Part shown: positions 8,268 through 14,946 of the stretch, in pieces
Layout: each line of letters begins with the position of its first letter
How positions within the stretch are numbered: the stretch's first letter is position 1
Assembly: GCA_029862745.1 (NCBI GenBank)
Contig: JAOTWS010000001.1
Location: forward strand, 233,570-297,569
Length of the DNA stretch: 64,000 nt
Reading direction: 5' to 3'
Source of the DNA: Nitrosopumilus sp.
GTDB taxonomy: Archaea > Thermoproteota > Nitrososphaeria > Nitrososphaerales > Nitrosopumilaceae
The notes under the pieces: model-generated
What the model was told of the DNA's origin: nothing
Seen by the model: only the letters and a program-made list of their open reading frames with translations
Databases searched by the model: none
Position numbers and translations under genes: made by a program

Positions 8268-8534
8268 TTACCTTAATTCTCCCAACTGCTTAACTCTCTC
8301 ACGCTTCACGTAGAGTACAAACCAAATTGTAAAACAACCTGAATCCAACCAAAGATATGCACCAACATCTAATGCACCACTACTAGAACTGTCAATTCGC
8401 TGTATAATCAAAGAATCTCCTCAATTACCAACAGAGTAAAAACTACAGATAAAAGTTGGTCATCCAATAATTCTACACCACTTCACATCTAGTCTTGAAA
8501 ACAACTCATCTGTGAATACGCTATTGCTTTTCAT
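8268..8534 (-). pseudogene. Degraded first gene of the SDR operon
   Basis: No single frame spans this stretch. It starts with a well-placed ATG at 8534 (MKSNSVFTDELFSRLDVKW), about 21 bases after a TATA box. It continues in a second frame (DDQLLSVVFTLLVIEEIL) and then a third (SGALDVGAYLWLDSGCFTIW), ending RVKQLGELR and a stop two bases before the SDR start. The pieces join into an approximately 90-residue protein with two hydrophobic segments if two indels are repaired. No family recognised. Because the SDR gene has no closer promoter, this reading frame occupies the transcript leader. Alternatives are a sequencing error or an unrecognised leader. Confidence 0.45.
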
Positions 8535-8554
8535 AATTGAAGTTTTTGATCAAG

Positions 8555-8597
8555 TTATTTAAAACTAGTGTTAATTTTTTATTCTAGTGGTAAAATG
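8555..8597 (-). promoter_or_regulatory. Promoter of the SDR operon with regulon operators, sites 5 and 6
   Basis: Minus-strand TATA box TTTTAAATAA (8555-8564) with motif copies TAGTGTTAA (8566-8574) and TAGTGGTAAAATG (8585-8597), 19 bases apart. The first lies 32-40 bases before the ATG at 8534, the same distance as at the other regulon promoters. Together with 8652-8689 it forms a mirror-symmetric divergent promoter. Confidence 0.65.
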
Positions 8598-8651
8598 TTC
8601 TTTCATGGTTAAATGTAGGACAAAAGTGAATAAAATAAATAAAATTAAGTA

Positions 8652-8689
8652 TTGGCACTATAAACATTTTTTAACACTAGTTATATAAG
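8652..8689 (+). promoter_or_regulatory. Promoter of the CarH-like gene with regulon operators, sites 7 and 8
   Basis: TTGGCACTA (8652-8660) and TTAACACTA (8671-8679) are reverse-strand copies of the motif, 19 bases apart. The second abuts the TATA box GTTATATAAG (8680-8689). The ATG follows at 8710, so the transcript is probably leaderless. The motif's contact with the TATA box suggests autoregulation. Confidence 0.7.
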
Positions 8690-8709
8690 AAATACAATAA
8701 TAACGAATA

Positions 8710-9564
8710 ATGGTCTACATTAGAGCTAAGAAAGTTAAGTCTGATCAGTACCTCTATTTGGTTAAAAGTATATGGGATTCCAAAAAAAGTACATCAAAAC
8801 AAGAAATTATCAAATATCTTGGAAAAGCATCCGAAGTAATCAAGGATGACATACCGATAGATTATAGAAATGATCCTAAAGTATTATCAGTATTAGCATC
8901 ATATAATCCAAAAGACATCAAAAAAAGAGAAGATGTAACTAAGAAATCAAAACAAGAATTATACAAGAAACTGACAGATGGTAGTATTGAACATTGTATT
9001 AAAATTTATGAAGAATATATCAAAATTTTTAATGAATCAGACTTTTTTGATAAAATTTTAAGACCTGTAATGTATAAGATTGGAGATGATTGGGCAAGTA
9101 GTAAAATAAGTATTGCAACAGAACACGTAGCAAGCAACATAGCCCAAACACTAGTCAAAATAATAATGGATCGAGTTTCAGGTTTAAAAAATAAAAAAAG
9201 AATTCTAATTTGTGTTCCTTTAGGAGAAGAACACAATTTAGGCTGTGATGTATTAGAGACATATCTATCAATTAAAGGGTTTAAAGTATACAATATTGGC
9301 ACATCAATTCCAACTGAATCGATCTTGAGTTTTATTCAGAATGAAAAGCCAGAAATTATTCTAATTTCAATTACACTAGAAGATAATATTAGTGCAGGAC
9401 AAAGACTAGTAAAAAAAATTAAAGAGCAACATAAGATCCCAGTACTGATTGGAGGGCATGCTATACAAACACAGAAAACCCCTAAATTTGAAGGAGATGT
9501 CATTTATGATGTGCGACTAGAAGAAATACCAAAAATACTAAGAAAATACAATTCAAAATCATAA
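8710..9564 (+). CDS. CarH-like cobalamin-binding photoreceptor/regulator with a non-MerR N-terminus
   Basis: A 284-residue protein. Residues about 78-155 match the four-helix cobalamin-cap domain and residues 163-280 the Rossmann-like B12-binding domain. Key residues: W128 followed by nine residues and then E138-H139, the W-x9-EH signature of adenosylcobalamin light sensors (CarH/LitR); G172-E-E-H175-N-L-G178, the CarH form GExHxxG with the lower axial His; and LIGGH near 247-250. In bacterial CarH, light breaks the Co-C bond, the tetramer falls apart and DNA is released. The N-terminal 75 residues are not a MerR helix-turn-helix. They resemble the short N-terminal domain of IS1634-type transposases (KKVK..QYLYLVKS......QEIIKYLGK), and could be the DNA-binding part. 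The gene overlaps the FAD oxidoreductase end by six bases (convergent) and its promoter carries the regulon motif. Light sensing is inferred. Confidence 0.85.
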   Translation: MVYIRAKKVKSDQYLYLVKSIWDSKKSTSKQEIIKYLGKASEVIKDDIPIDYRNDPKVLSVLASYNPKDIKKREDVTKKSKQELYKKLTDGSIEHCIKIYEEYIKIFNESDFFDKILRPVMYKIGDDWASSKISIATEHVASNIAQTLVKIIMDRVSGLKNKKRILICVPLGEEHNLGCDVLETYLSIKGFKVYNIGTSIPTESILSFIQNEKPEIILISITLEDNISAGQRLVKKIKEQHKIPVLIGGHAIQTQKTPKFEGDVIYDVRLEEIPKILRKYNSKS

Positions 9565-10905
9565 AGATTCCAAAAATGATTCAATTTTTGGTAAACACAA
9601 AATGGAGCTATGAGCAGCAGAGTCAGTACCTATCCCATAGCTAATTGTAGAATCACCTACAAAAAAAAGTCCCTTTATACCTGGAATTTCATGAGGCATC
9701 TTAGATTTCCACACTAATCCAGGCTCCTTTGCAACAGATTCAACAAGTTTCCAGGCCATTGGTCTTTCCCATATTAATGAGGAATCAAACTGTGGATAAA
9801 TTGACGAGATTTCCATTTTCATGGTTTCAACGATTTCTTTTATTTTTTTTTGATCATCTGTAACAGATGGGGAGACTGGAGTACCTGCAATCATTAAATG
9901 TTCTCCAGGGGGAGAAACAGCAGGAGTGATATTTGAGATAAAAAAGATTCCCTTAGTAACATAATTATCACCAACAGGAAATACAACTTGTCGTGTATCA
10001 ATTTTCGAGTTTAACGCAAAATGAACTTCAACCACAGATGTTTTCTTATTTAACCGATTTATTTTTGCAAGAAATTTGTTGTTCACAATACCATCATCAA
10101 ATAACTGATTTAATGCAATGTATGCAGGGTAAGACACCACTACACAACTTGAAGCAATAAATTCATCTTTTCCAATGCTGTTACGTATAATGATTCCAAC
10201 AACCTTGGAATTTTCTATTATAATTTTTTTTACAGAAACATTAAGGTCTATTTGACATTGGTTTTGCATCACATAATTAGCCAATACTTGTGTGATTGAA
10301 TCATAACCACCATCAGTAGGATATGCAAATTCGCTAGTACCGCCTCTAAAGGGATTTGCGCGAATTATAGTTCTAGTAAATTCACCTAAAGAGATATGAT
10401 CAGCAGTATCTGCAAATGCGAGCATGCAAACAGCTTCAAAGAATGCATTAGTTTCTGGATCTAATTTTTGAGTAACTCCAGTTAATGATTTGTCATCCCA
10501 AGATTCAGTTTTTTTTATGGATGTGAATGCCATTGGAAGTAGAATTTTAAGAAGTTGGATTCTACTTTTAAAAGGAATCAAAGAGAGACGTAGTAAATCA
10601 CCCATACCTTTAGGATATTTATGAAATCCAGATTTTGAATGAAATGCAATGTCATCCACCTTTGATAAATTCAATCTAGATTCAATCCCAATGGATTTAA
10701 AAATACTAAAAATTGCTGATTTTTTATAAAAAGGCATTATGTGAAAACCATTATCCAAAATATGATTCCTAAATTTCATAGATGTTGTTCTGCCCCCTAT
10801 CTGAGCACACTTTTCAAGTATTTTTGGATGATATCCATGATTGGCAAGAAGTGCGCCAGCTGTTAATCCGCCTACACCAGCACCAATAATTATAATTTGA
10901 GACAC
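9559..10905 (-). CDS. FAD-dependent phytoene-desaturase/amine-oxidase-like oxidoreductase
   Basis: A 448-residue flavoprotein of the CrtI/NAD(P)-binding-8 kind. Residues 2-35 are the dinucleotide fold (IIIIGAGVGGLTAGALL, then ILEK and the IGGRT motif near residue 37). The C-terminus has the flavin-binding end GLFFVGDSTISYGIGTDSAAHS. Relatives desaturate or isomerise carotenoids, or oxidise other hydrophobic substrates. No phytoene synthase gene is in the window, so the substrate is open. The start is GTG at 10905, about 22 bases after a TATA box (TTATAAATAT, minus strand, 10927-10936) that merges with two regulon motifs. It is convergent with the CarH-like gene, as crt genes are with carH in some bacteria. 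Confidence 0.8.
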   Translation of the reverse strand: MSQIIIIGAGVGGLTAGALLANHGYHPKILEKCAQIGGRTTSMKFRNHILDNGFHIMPFYKKSAIFSIFKSIGIESRLNLSKVDDIAFHSKSGFHKYPKGMGDLLRLSLIPFKSRIQLLKILLPMAFTSIKKTESWDDKSLTGVTQKLDPETNAFFEAVCMLAFADTADHISLGEFTRTIIRANPFRGGTSEFAYPTDGGYDSITQVLANYVMQNQCQIDLNVSVKKIIIENSKVVGIIIRNSIGKDEFIASSCVVVSYPAYIALNQLFDDGIVNNKFLAKINRLNKKTSVVEVHFALNSKIDTRQVVFPVGDNYVTKGIFFISNITPAVSPPGEHLMIAGTPVSPSVTDDQKKIKEIVETMKMEISSIYPQFDSSLIWERPMAWKLVESVAKEPGLVWKSKMPHEIPGIKGLFFVGDSTISYGIGTDSAAHSSILCLPKIESFLESL

Positions 10906-10935
10906 AAAGAGTTTTAGAAATTTTTATATTTATAA

Positions 10936-10967
10936 TAGTGCCAAAATAATTTCATAGTGCTAATTAT
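10936..10967 (+). promoter_or_regulatory. Putative regulon operators, sites 9 and 10
   Basis: Direct copies TAGTGCCAAAATA (10936) and TAGTGCTAATTAT (10955), 19 bases apart. The first lies 31-39 bases before the GTG of the FAD oxidoreductase and overlaps its TATA box; the second overlaps the stop codon of the SRPBCC gene. Confidence 0.65.
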
Positions 10968-11413
10968 TTTGATAGATTAGATTGAAGATAATTTTCGGCG
11001 CAAATAACAAACTTCTCCATAACAGAATTCATTTTTTTAATAATCAGAAATTTCAAAAATGGAATAAATTTTAAAATTCCATTTAGTTTTAAATATATTG
11101 AGATGTCAATATCAGTACCAAAAGATGAAGGGGTATATTTTTCAGAAAAAACTGTTCCCTTTAATAGACCGTTCAAAATAAACACCTGATGAGTATTTGG
11201 ATGAGCAATAACATGTTTTGTTTTAATATCATGATGGAAACCAAGAAAGTTAATAGATTCTAGAACAAGTTTTTCAGAAGTAGTGTCATCAAGAATTTCT
11301 AGAGATTTAAAATATTCAGGCATCACATTATGAAAGTTTGATACATCAGTACTAATTTGAAAGAGAGTATCTCTTGGCAGCATACTTTGATTATGAAGAT
11401 AAAAATGACTCAT
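10964..11413 (-). CDS. SRPBCC/START-fold (polyketide-cyclase-like) protein
   Basis: A 149-residue protein with the START-like pattern: an N-terminal strand, then 'LFQISTDVSNFHNVMPEYFKSLEIL' (split by helices), central strands, and a long amphipathic C-terminal helix (MNSVMEKFVICAENYL). The fold makes a deep hydrophobic pocket for lipids, polyketides or quinones. Its ATG overlaps the stop of the preceding gene (ATGA at 11410-11413), so they are co-translated, and it lies upstream of the FAD oxidoreductase in the same direction. A role in handling a hydrophobic substrate of the neighbouring oxidoreductases is inference. Confidence 0.75.
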   Translation of the reverse strand: MSHFYLHNQSMLPRDTLFQISTDVSNFHNVMPEYFKSLEILDDTTSEKLVLESINFLGFHHDIKTKHVIAHPNTHQVFILNGLLKGTVFSEKYTPSSFGTDIDISIYLKLNGILKFIPFLKFLIIKKMNSVMEKFVICAENYLQSNLSK

Positions 11414-11769
11414 GCTAATTCACACATTTTAACATAATCAAACAAATTTGATTTGGTTATTACTATATCAGGATAATGATTCTTCATTTGAGCATAAACT
11501 TTTGCTAGAGATAATTTAACCGCATCTGTTTTTTCTGGATCAGTTTGAGGGAGCAATCTAATGGTAGTTTTTTTGTCATTAGTCATAATCTGAATAAAAT
11601 ATTCCTGATGTTTATCATCAATTACAATAGTTGGTAATATTGCAATACTACCACTCTTTTCGACATAAATTGTTGGGATTTTTATCAAAGGAGATTTTTG
11701 AAATATTGGAGTAAAAAGTTCAGAGAAATTAAAAAGATCAATTCGCCTATCCAAGACAATATGAGGCAT
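11410..11769 (-). CDS. Conserved hypothetical protein, 119 residues, coupled to SRPBCC
   Basis: Not recognised. Predicted soluble, mixed alpha/beta: strands near residues 30-52 (IPTIYVEKSGSIAILPTIVI) and a helix near 80-95 (AVKLSLAKVYAQMKNHYP), with a single C-terminal cysteine. No signal peptide. It is the first gene of the SRPBCC pair and overlaps it by four bases. A TATA-like GATAAATAACC (minus strand, about 11791-11801) and one regulon motif (11822) lie upstream. Confidence 0.65.
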   Translation of the reverse strand: MPHIVLDRRIDLFNFSELFTPIFQKSPLIKIPTIYVEKSGSIAILPTIVIDDKHQEYFIQIMTNDKKTTIRLLPQTDPEKTDAVKLSLAKVYAQMKNHYPDIVITKSNLFDYVKMCELA

Positions 11770-11820
11770 TATGTCATATCATATGATAATTGGTTATTTA
11801 TCTAATCATCTAGAATTAAA

Positions 11821-11833
11821 CTAGTGCCAATAT
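11821..11833 (+). promoter_or_regulatory. Putative regulon operator, site 11 (CTAGTGCCAATAT)
   Basis: A motif copy 53-61 bases upstream of the ATG at 11769 (minus strand), about 20 bases behind its likely TATA box. Orientation relative to the gene matches most other sites. Confidence 0.55.
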
Positions 11834-11863
11834 TAGCAATTAGATGTGAATTTTAGGCTATGT

Positions 11864-11873
11864 TTAGCACTAG
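11864..11873 (-). promoter_or_regulatory. Putative regulon operator, site 12 (CTAGTGCTAA on minus strand)
   Basis: TTAGCACTAG on the plus strand, 49-57 bases before the ATG at 11921 and about 20 bases upstream of its TATA box (CTTAAATAA, 11892-11900). It suggests the small-protein gene pair at 11921-12296 is also in the regulon. Confidence 0.5.
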
Positions 11874-11920
11874 ATTAGAGAATTTCTAGACCTTAAATAA
11901 TTTGTTGTTCAAAATAGAAT

Positions 11921-12118
11921 ATGACAACTGAATTAGTCCATCAAAAAATTTGTTATAGTTATACGATTATTACAGATGTCTACACGGAAAAAATTACATT
12001 TAGTTTCAGTTCAGTTTTTTCTAAGAGATCTGTTGATTCAGGTGTAGAGACATTAGTTACCATCAGAGATAGGATTAAGTGGATAAAACAAAAAGTTGGA
12101 GGTGAAATCAGTGGGTAG
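11921..12118 (+). CDS. Small hypothetical protein, 65 residues
   Basis: Not recognised. A small protein with a beta-rich N-terminal half (CYSYTIITDVYTEKITFSFS) and a basic helix at the end (IRDRIKWIKQKVGG). The ATG lies 21 bases after the TATA box CTTAAATAA, so it is likely leaderless. It overlaps the next gene by eight bases, which supports translation of both. Confidence 0.55.
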   Translation: MTTELVHQKICYSYTIITDVYTEKITFSFSSVFSKRSVDSGVETLVTIRDRIKWIKQKVGGEISG

Positions 12119-12296
12119 AACATGTAGAGGGATTTGTCAGATGCACAAAGCAGAGCCTGTTTCAAATAAAATAAGGTATGAAATTGGTCAAAAAAGATGT
12201 ACATTTTGCGGCATATTTTTGTCATCAAATGATACAAGATGTATTTGTTGTAAGGCAGTATTAAGAACAAAACCTCGAAGTAAAAAAAAGGACTGA
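12111..12296 (+). CDS. Small four-cysteine-knuckle zinc protein
   Basis: A 61-residue basic protein with cysteine pairs: TCRGIC, CTFC, and CICC followed by VLRTKPR. Small proteins of this pattern are frequent in this phylum; their function is unknown, probably zinc-binding and possibly nucleic-acid-binding. The start is taken as GTG at 12111 (MGRTCRGIC) rather than the upstream ATG at 12096, because relatives begin just before the first Cys pair and the GTG gives an eight-base overlap with the previous gene. It converges on the GTPase gene, with its stop ending one base before that gene's. Confidence 0.7.
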   Translation: MGRTCRGICQMHKAEPVSNKIRYEIGQKRCTFCGIFLSSNDTRCICCKAVLRTKPRSKKKD

Positions 12297-13508
12297 TTAT
12301 TTTTTGACAGCACTTACCAGAGATATCACATCTCTATCTCTTAGCTGATAATCAATAGGTAATCTTAGCCCATATCTCAGATCTTTTGCATAAAGTAGAC
12401 CTTTAGTTAAATCGGTATGAATTTCTTTTGCTAGATCATTTATTGTTGCACCATTTTTTAATAAAATTAAATCAGGTAAGATTCTTCCTTTCTTATCAGA
12501 GAGAGATTTTTCATCTGCTACAGGATAAATGGAGTTCATTTTTAGTAATTTGAAAACAGCTACATTAATTGCAAATTGAACGCCCGTTCTCATATATTCA
12601 CCCATTATACTTTTTTTGATAAAATTAAGCGCATTAGTTTGTTTTTCATTTAATTCATGAGCTTTGATAATTTCAAATTCTTCTGAACCAGGGGAATATT
12701 TTATCAATCCTTTTTGCTCTGCACGTCTAAGAACAAATTCACTATCACCACTTACAGGGATTACTATTGAATCATTATATCTTTCTCGCAGTCTATCAAA
12801 ATTTTTATCAGCACCTTCAACATCAACTTTGTTTGCAACAATTAAAGTGGGTTTTGAAATCTTTCTAAGATAGGATGCAAATTTTTTAGTATCCGCCATA
12901 TCAAATTTATCGAATGTTTTTTCCTCAAGGCCTGTTGCTAATAGAGTTTCTTTAACATGAGCCTTGTTCACCCCAATCCCGTGATAGAGATCAGTTATAG
13001 CATCTAAAATATTAGAGCCAGATCTTATTAGTTTTGAAATTTTATCTCTGTTGCCTTCCAAAATTTTATGATACCACATAATGAGTTCTTCTTCAATATC
13101 TGCAAAATCAGAGACAGGATCTCCAGCATCAACTTCTGTGATTTGTCCAGTTGAGTCAATTCCTCCAGATGCATCAACTACATGAAGTAGTGCATCAGAT
13201 TGTGCGGCAATTGATAAAAACTGGTTTCCAAGCCCTTTACCCTTCCATGCATCTTTGATAAGGCCAGGTAAGTCAATTAACTCAATTGGAATATAGCGCC
13301 AGCCATCAAGACATTTAGAGTTATTTGGATTGTCTTGAATTTTAAATTCAGGATGAACACAAAGAGTAATTGCATGTGCCACACCAGATACTGGTTTCTT
13401 AGTAGTAAAAGGATATGATGAGATCTCCTCAGAAGAAAGAGTAGCAGAATTAAAAAAAGTAGTCTTGCCAGTATTGGTTTTGCCGATTAAACCAATCTTG
13501 ATAGGCAT
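12297..13508 (-). CDS. ychF: YchF/Obg-family GTPase with TGS domain
   Basis: A 403-residue translation-associated P-loop NTPase. G1 is GKTNTGKTTFFN (residues 9-20), G3 is DLPGLIKDAWKGKGLGNQFL, and the G4 position reads NKVD (VANKVDVEG). Between them is the helical insert typical of archaeal YchF. The last 75 residues form a TGS domain (LILLKNGATINDLAKEIHTDL) ending RDRDVISLVSA. Family members bind ATP or GTP and associate with ribosomes; NKVD predicts GTP preference. Length is normal for the archaeal family. Confidence 0.9.
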   Translation of the reverse strand: MPIKIGLIGKTNTGKTTFFNSATLSSEEISSYPFTTKKPVSGVAHAITLCVHPEFKIQDNPNNSKCLDGWRYIPIELIDLPGLIKDAWKGKGLGNQFLSIAAQSDALLHVVDASGGIDSTGQITEVDAGDPVSDFADIEEELIMWYHKILEGNRDKISKLIRSGSNILDAITDLYHGIGVNKAHVKETLLATGLEEKTFDKFDMADTKKFASYLRKISKPTLIVANKVDVEGADKNFDRLRERYNDSIVIPVSGDSEFVLRRAEQKGLIKYSPGSEEFEIIKAHELNEKQTNALNFIKKSIMGEYMRTGVQFAINVAVFKLLKMNSIYPVADEKSLSDKKGRILPDLILLKNGATINDLAKEIHTDLTKGLLYAKDLRYGLRLPIDYQLRDRDVISLVSAVKK

Positions 13509-13542
13509 ACAGAAATTAGTATCTGAGAATATTTATCTCTGT

Positions 13543-13908
13543 CTAGAAATTTGAAGAATTTTTTGTTTTTATTTTTTCAAGAGTTTGATTAATTTCTTTT
13601 AACGACCAATCAATATCAACCAAATCATCCTCAGTTAGTTGTCCTGTCCATTTTTCTAATACGCTATTTGTAATTTCAGCACAATTGTAAATCAGATTCC
13701 AATATGGATGGTGTTCGGCAGTGGTGTATGCAAGTTCAGTTACATCATTTAGACCATTTTGTGCCTTGGCCAAAGAGGTTAGATTTTCACCAAATATTTT
13801 CACAATGTTGTTTTCTAGATCCTTTTCTACTCTTAGAGGAGTGTTCAAAGACTTGTATTTTTCTAGTAATTCAAGTAAATCATGATAAAAATTTTCAAAG
13901 AGAGTCAT
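13543..13908 (-). CDS. Conserved hypothetical helical protein, 121 residues
   Basis: Not recognised. It is almost all alpha-helical and acidic at the N-terminus (FYHDLLELLEKYKSL) with a conserved-looking HHPYWNLIYNCAEI centre. No signal peptide. Its ATG overlaps the stop of the CoA-binding protein gene by four bases, so both are one transcript. Confidence 0.65.
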   Translation of the reverse strand: MTLFENFYHDLLELLEKYKSLNTPLRVEKDLENNIVKIFGENLTSLAKAQNGLNDVTELAYTTAEHHPYWNLIYNCAEITNSVLEKWTGQLTEDDLVDIDWSLKEINQTLEKIKTKNSSNF

Positions 13909-14318
13909 TTTGACAGCCTCTGATGTTCAGCAAACATACATCTGTTGAAAACTACCTCAATTCCCTCTTTTCTTGCTAAATCTTCAGCTTCTAAATTATG
14001 GATTCCTTCTTGTAACCAAATTACTTTAGGCTTTTTCTTTATTGCATCCAAGATAAAGGGTAAGATTTGTTCAGAAGGTCTAAACACATTAACAATGTCA
14101 ACGTCACTATCTATTTCTGAAACAAAGGCATAACATTTTTTGTCCAAAATTCGTTCACTGTTAGGATTTACGGGGATTACATTATAGCCATGATCTAAAA
14201 GATATTTTGGTACATAGTGTGCGGCTTTTGAAGGATTTTTTGACATTCCCACTACAGCCACATTATTTAATGAAAGGATACTACGAATTTGTTCATCAGT
14301 GTGGGAATCTTGTTCCAT
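13905..14318 (-). CDS. CoA-binding domain protein (YccU type)
   Basis: A 137-residue single-domain protein with the Rossmann-like CoA-binding fold: NNVAVVGMSKNPSKAAHYVPKYL near residues 18-40, then GYNVIPVNPN, DIVNVFRPSEQI and the late VIWLQEGIHN...A...G..VV.NRCM. The same fold forms the CoA-binding part of succinyl-CoA synthetase, but stand-alone members have no known reaction. Length is typical. It is the first gene of a two-gene unit with the 121-residue protein. Confidence 0.88.
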   Translation of the reverse strand: MEQDSHTDEQIRSILSLNNVAVVGMSKNPSKAAHYVPKYLLDHGYNVIPVNPNSERILDKKCYAFVSEIDSDVDIVNVFRPSEQILPFILDAIKKKPKVIWLQEGIHNLEAEDLARKEGIEVVFNRCMFAEHQRLSK

Positions 14319-14403
14319 AAAAAATATTCAATCAAGAAGAATATAATTTTTGAATTGATCTAGATAAACAAAGAATTTTTTAGTCTCTATACAAACAAAA
14401 GTC

Positions 14404-14910
14404 ATGAATGCAGAACCAAAATATCTCATAGTATTAGGTACAATAAAGAATGGAATTAAGAAATTTGATAAAATTCAAAAAATCACACAGATTGAATCTG
14501 AGGAGTTAGATTCAATTTTAGAAAAATTAGAAGAAAAAGAGTTCATCCAAGTGAGAGAAAGAAAAGGATGGCTTGGAACCAAAATCGAAATAACCCCTAC
14601 AGATAAGGGGTTAAAAGAAGTAGATGAAAGAGTTCATGAATTACAAGACAGATGGAATCAAATGTCATTGATATACAAAACAGGAGACAAGGAAAAGCTA
14701 AAACAAGAGATGGATGATAATAAGTCATTATTACCAACCATGATGTTTTTTGGAATAATGGATATGATGATGTTCTCAATGATGTTCAGCATGATGGGAA
14801 TGGCAATGTCTGAATACGTTCCGGCAGATAACATACCAGATACAGGTGAAGGGAGTTTTGATGATTCAAGTATGGACGATGGTGGATTTGATATAGATAT
14901 TGGATTCTAG
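14404..14910 (+). CDS. Winged-helix protein with Met-rich hydrophobic segment and acidic tail
   Basis: A 168-residue protein. Residues 1-78 look like a winged helix-turn-helix (FDKIQKITQIESEELDSILEKLEEKEFIQV followed in the sequence by a wing and 'EITPTDKGLKEV'). Residues about 80-105 are a charged coil. Residues 115-137 are strikingly Met/Phe-rich (MMFFGIMDMMMFSMMFSMMG), enough for a membrane span or a metal/redox-sensitive patch. The last 30 residues are acidic with Asp and Gly. Possibly a membrane-tethered regulator; the target is unknown. It lies 36 bases before birA in the same direction. Confidence 0.7.
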   Translation: MNAEPKYLIVLGTIKNGIKKFDKIQKITQIESEELDSILEKLEEKEFIQVRERKGWLGTKIEITPTDKGLKEVDERVHELQDRWNQMSLIYKTGDKEKLKQEMDDNKSLLPTMMFFGIMDMMMFSMMFSMMGMAMSEYVPADNIPDTGEGSFDDSSMDDGGFDIDIGF

Positions 14911-14946
14911 TGTGTGTTTTATACTTGAAGTTCAGACCACACATAG

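Noticed and set aside
9559..10905. Definite phytoene desaturase (crtI)
   Set aside because: The FAD motifs fit, but no other carotenoid gene is present, so only a family-level name is given.
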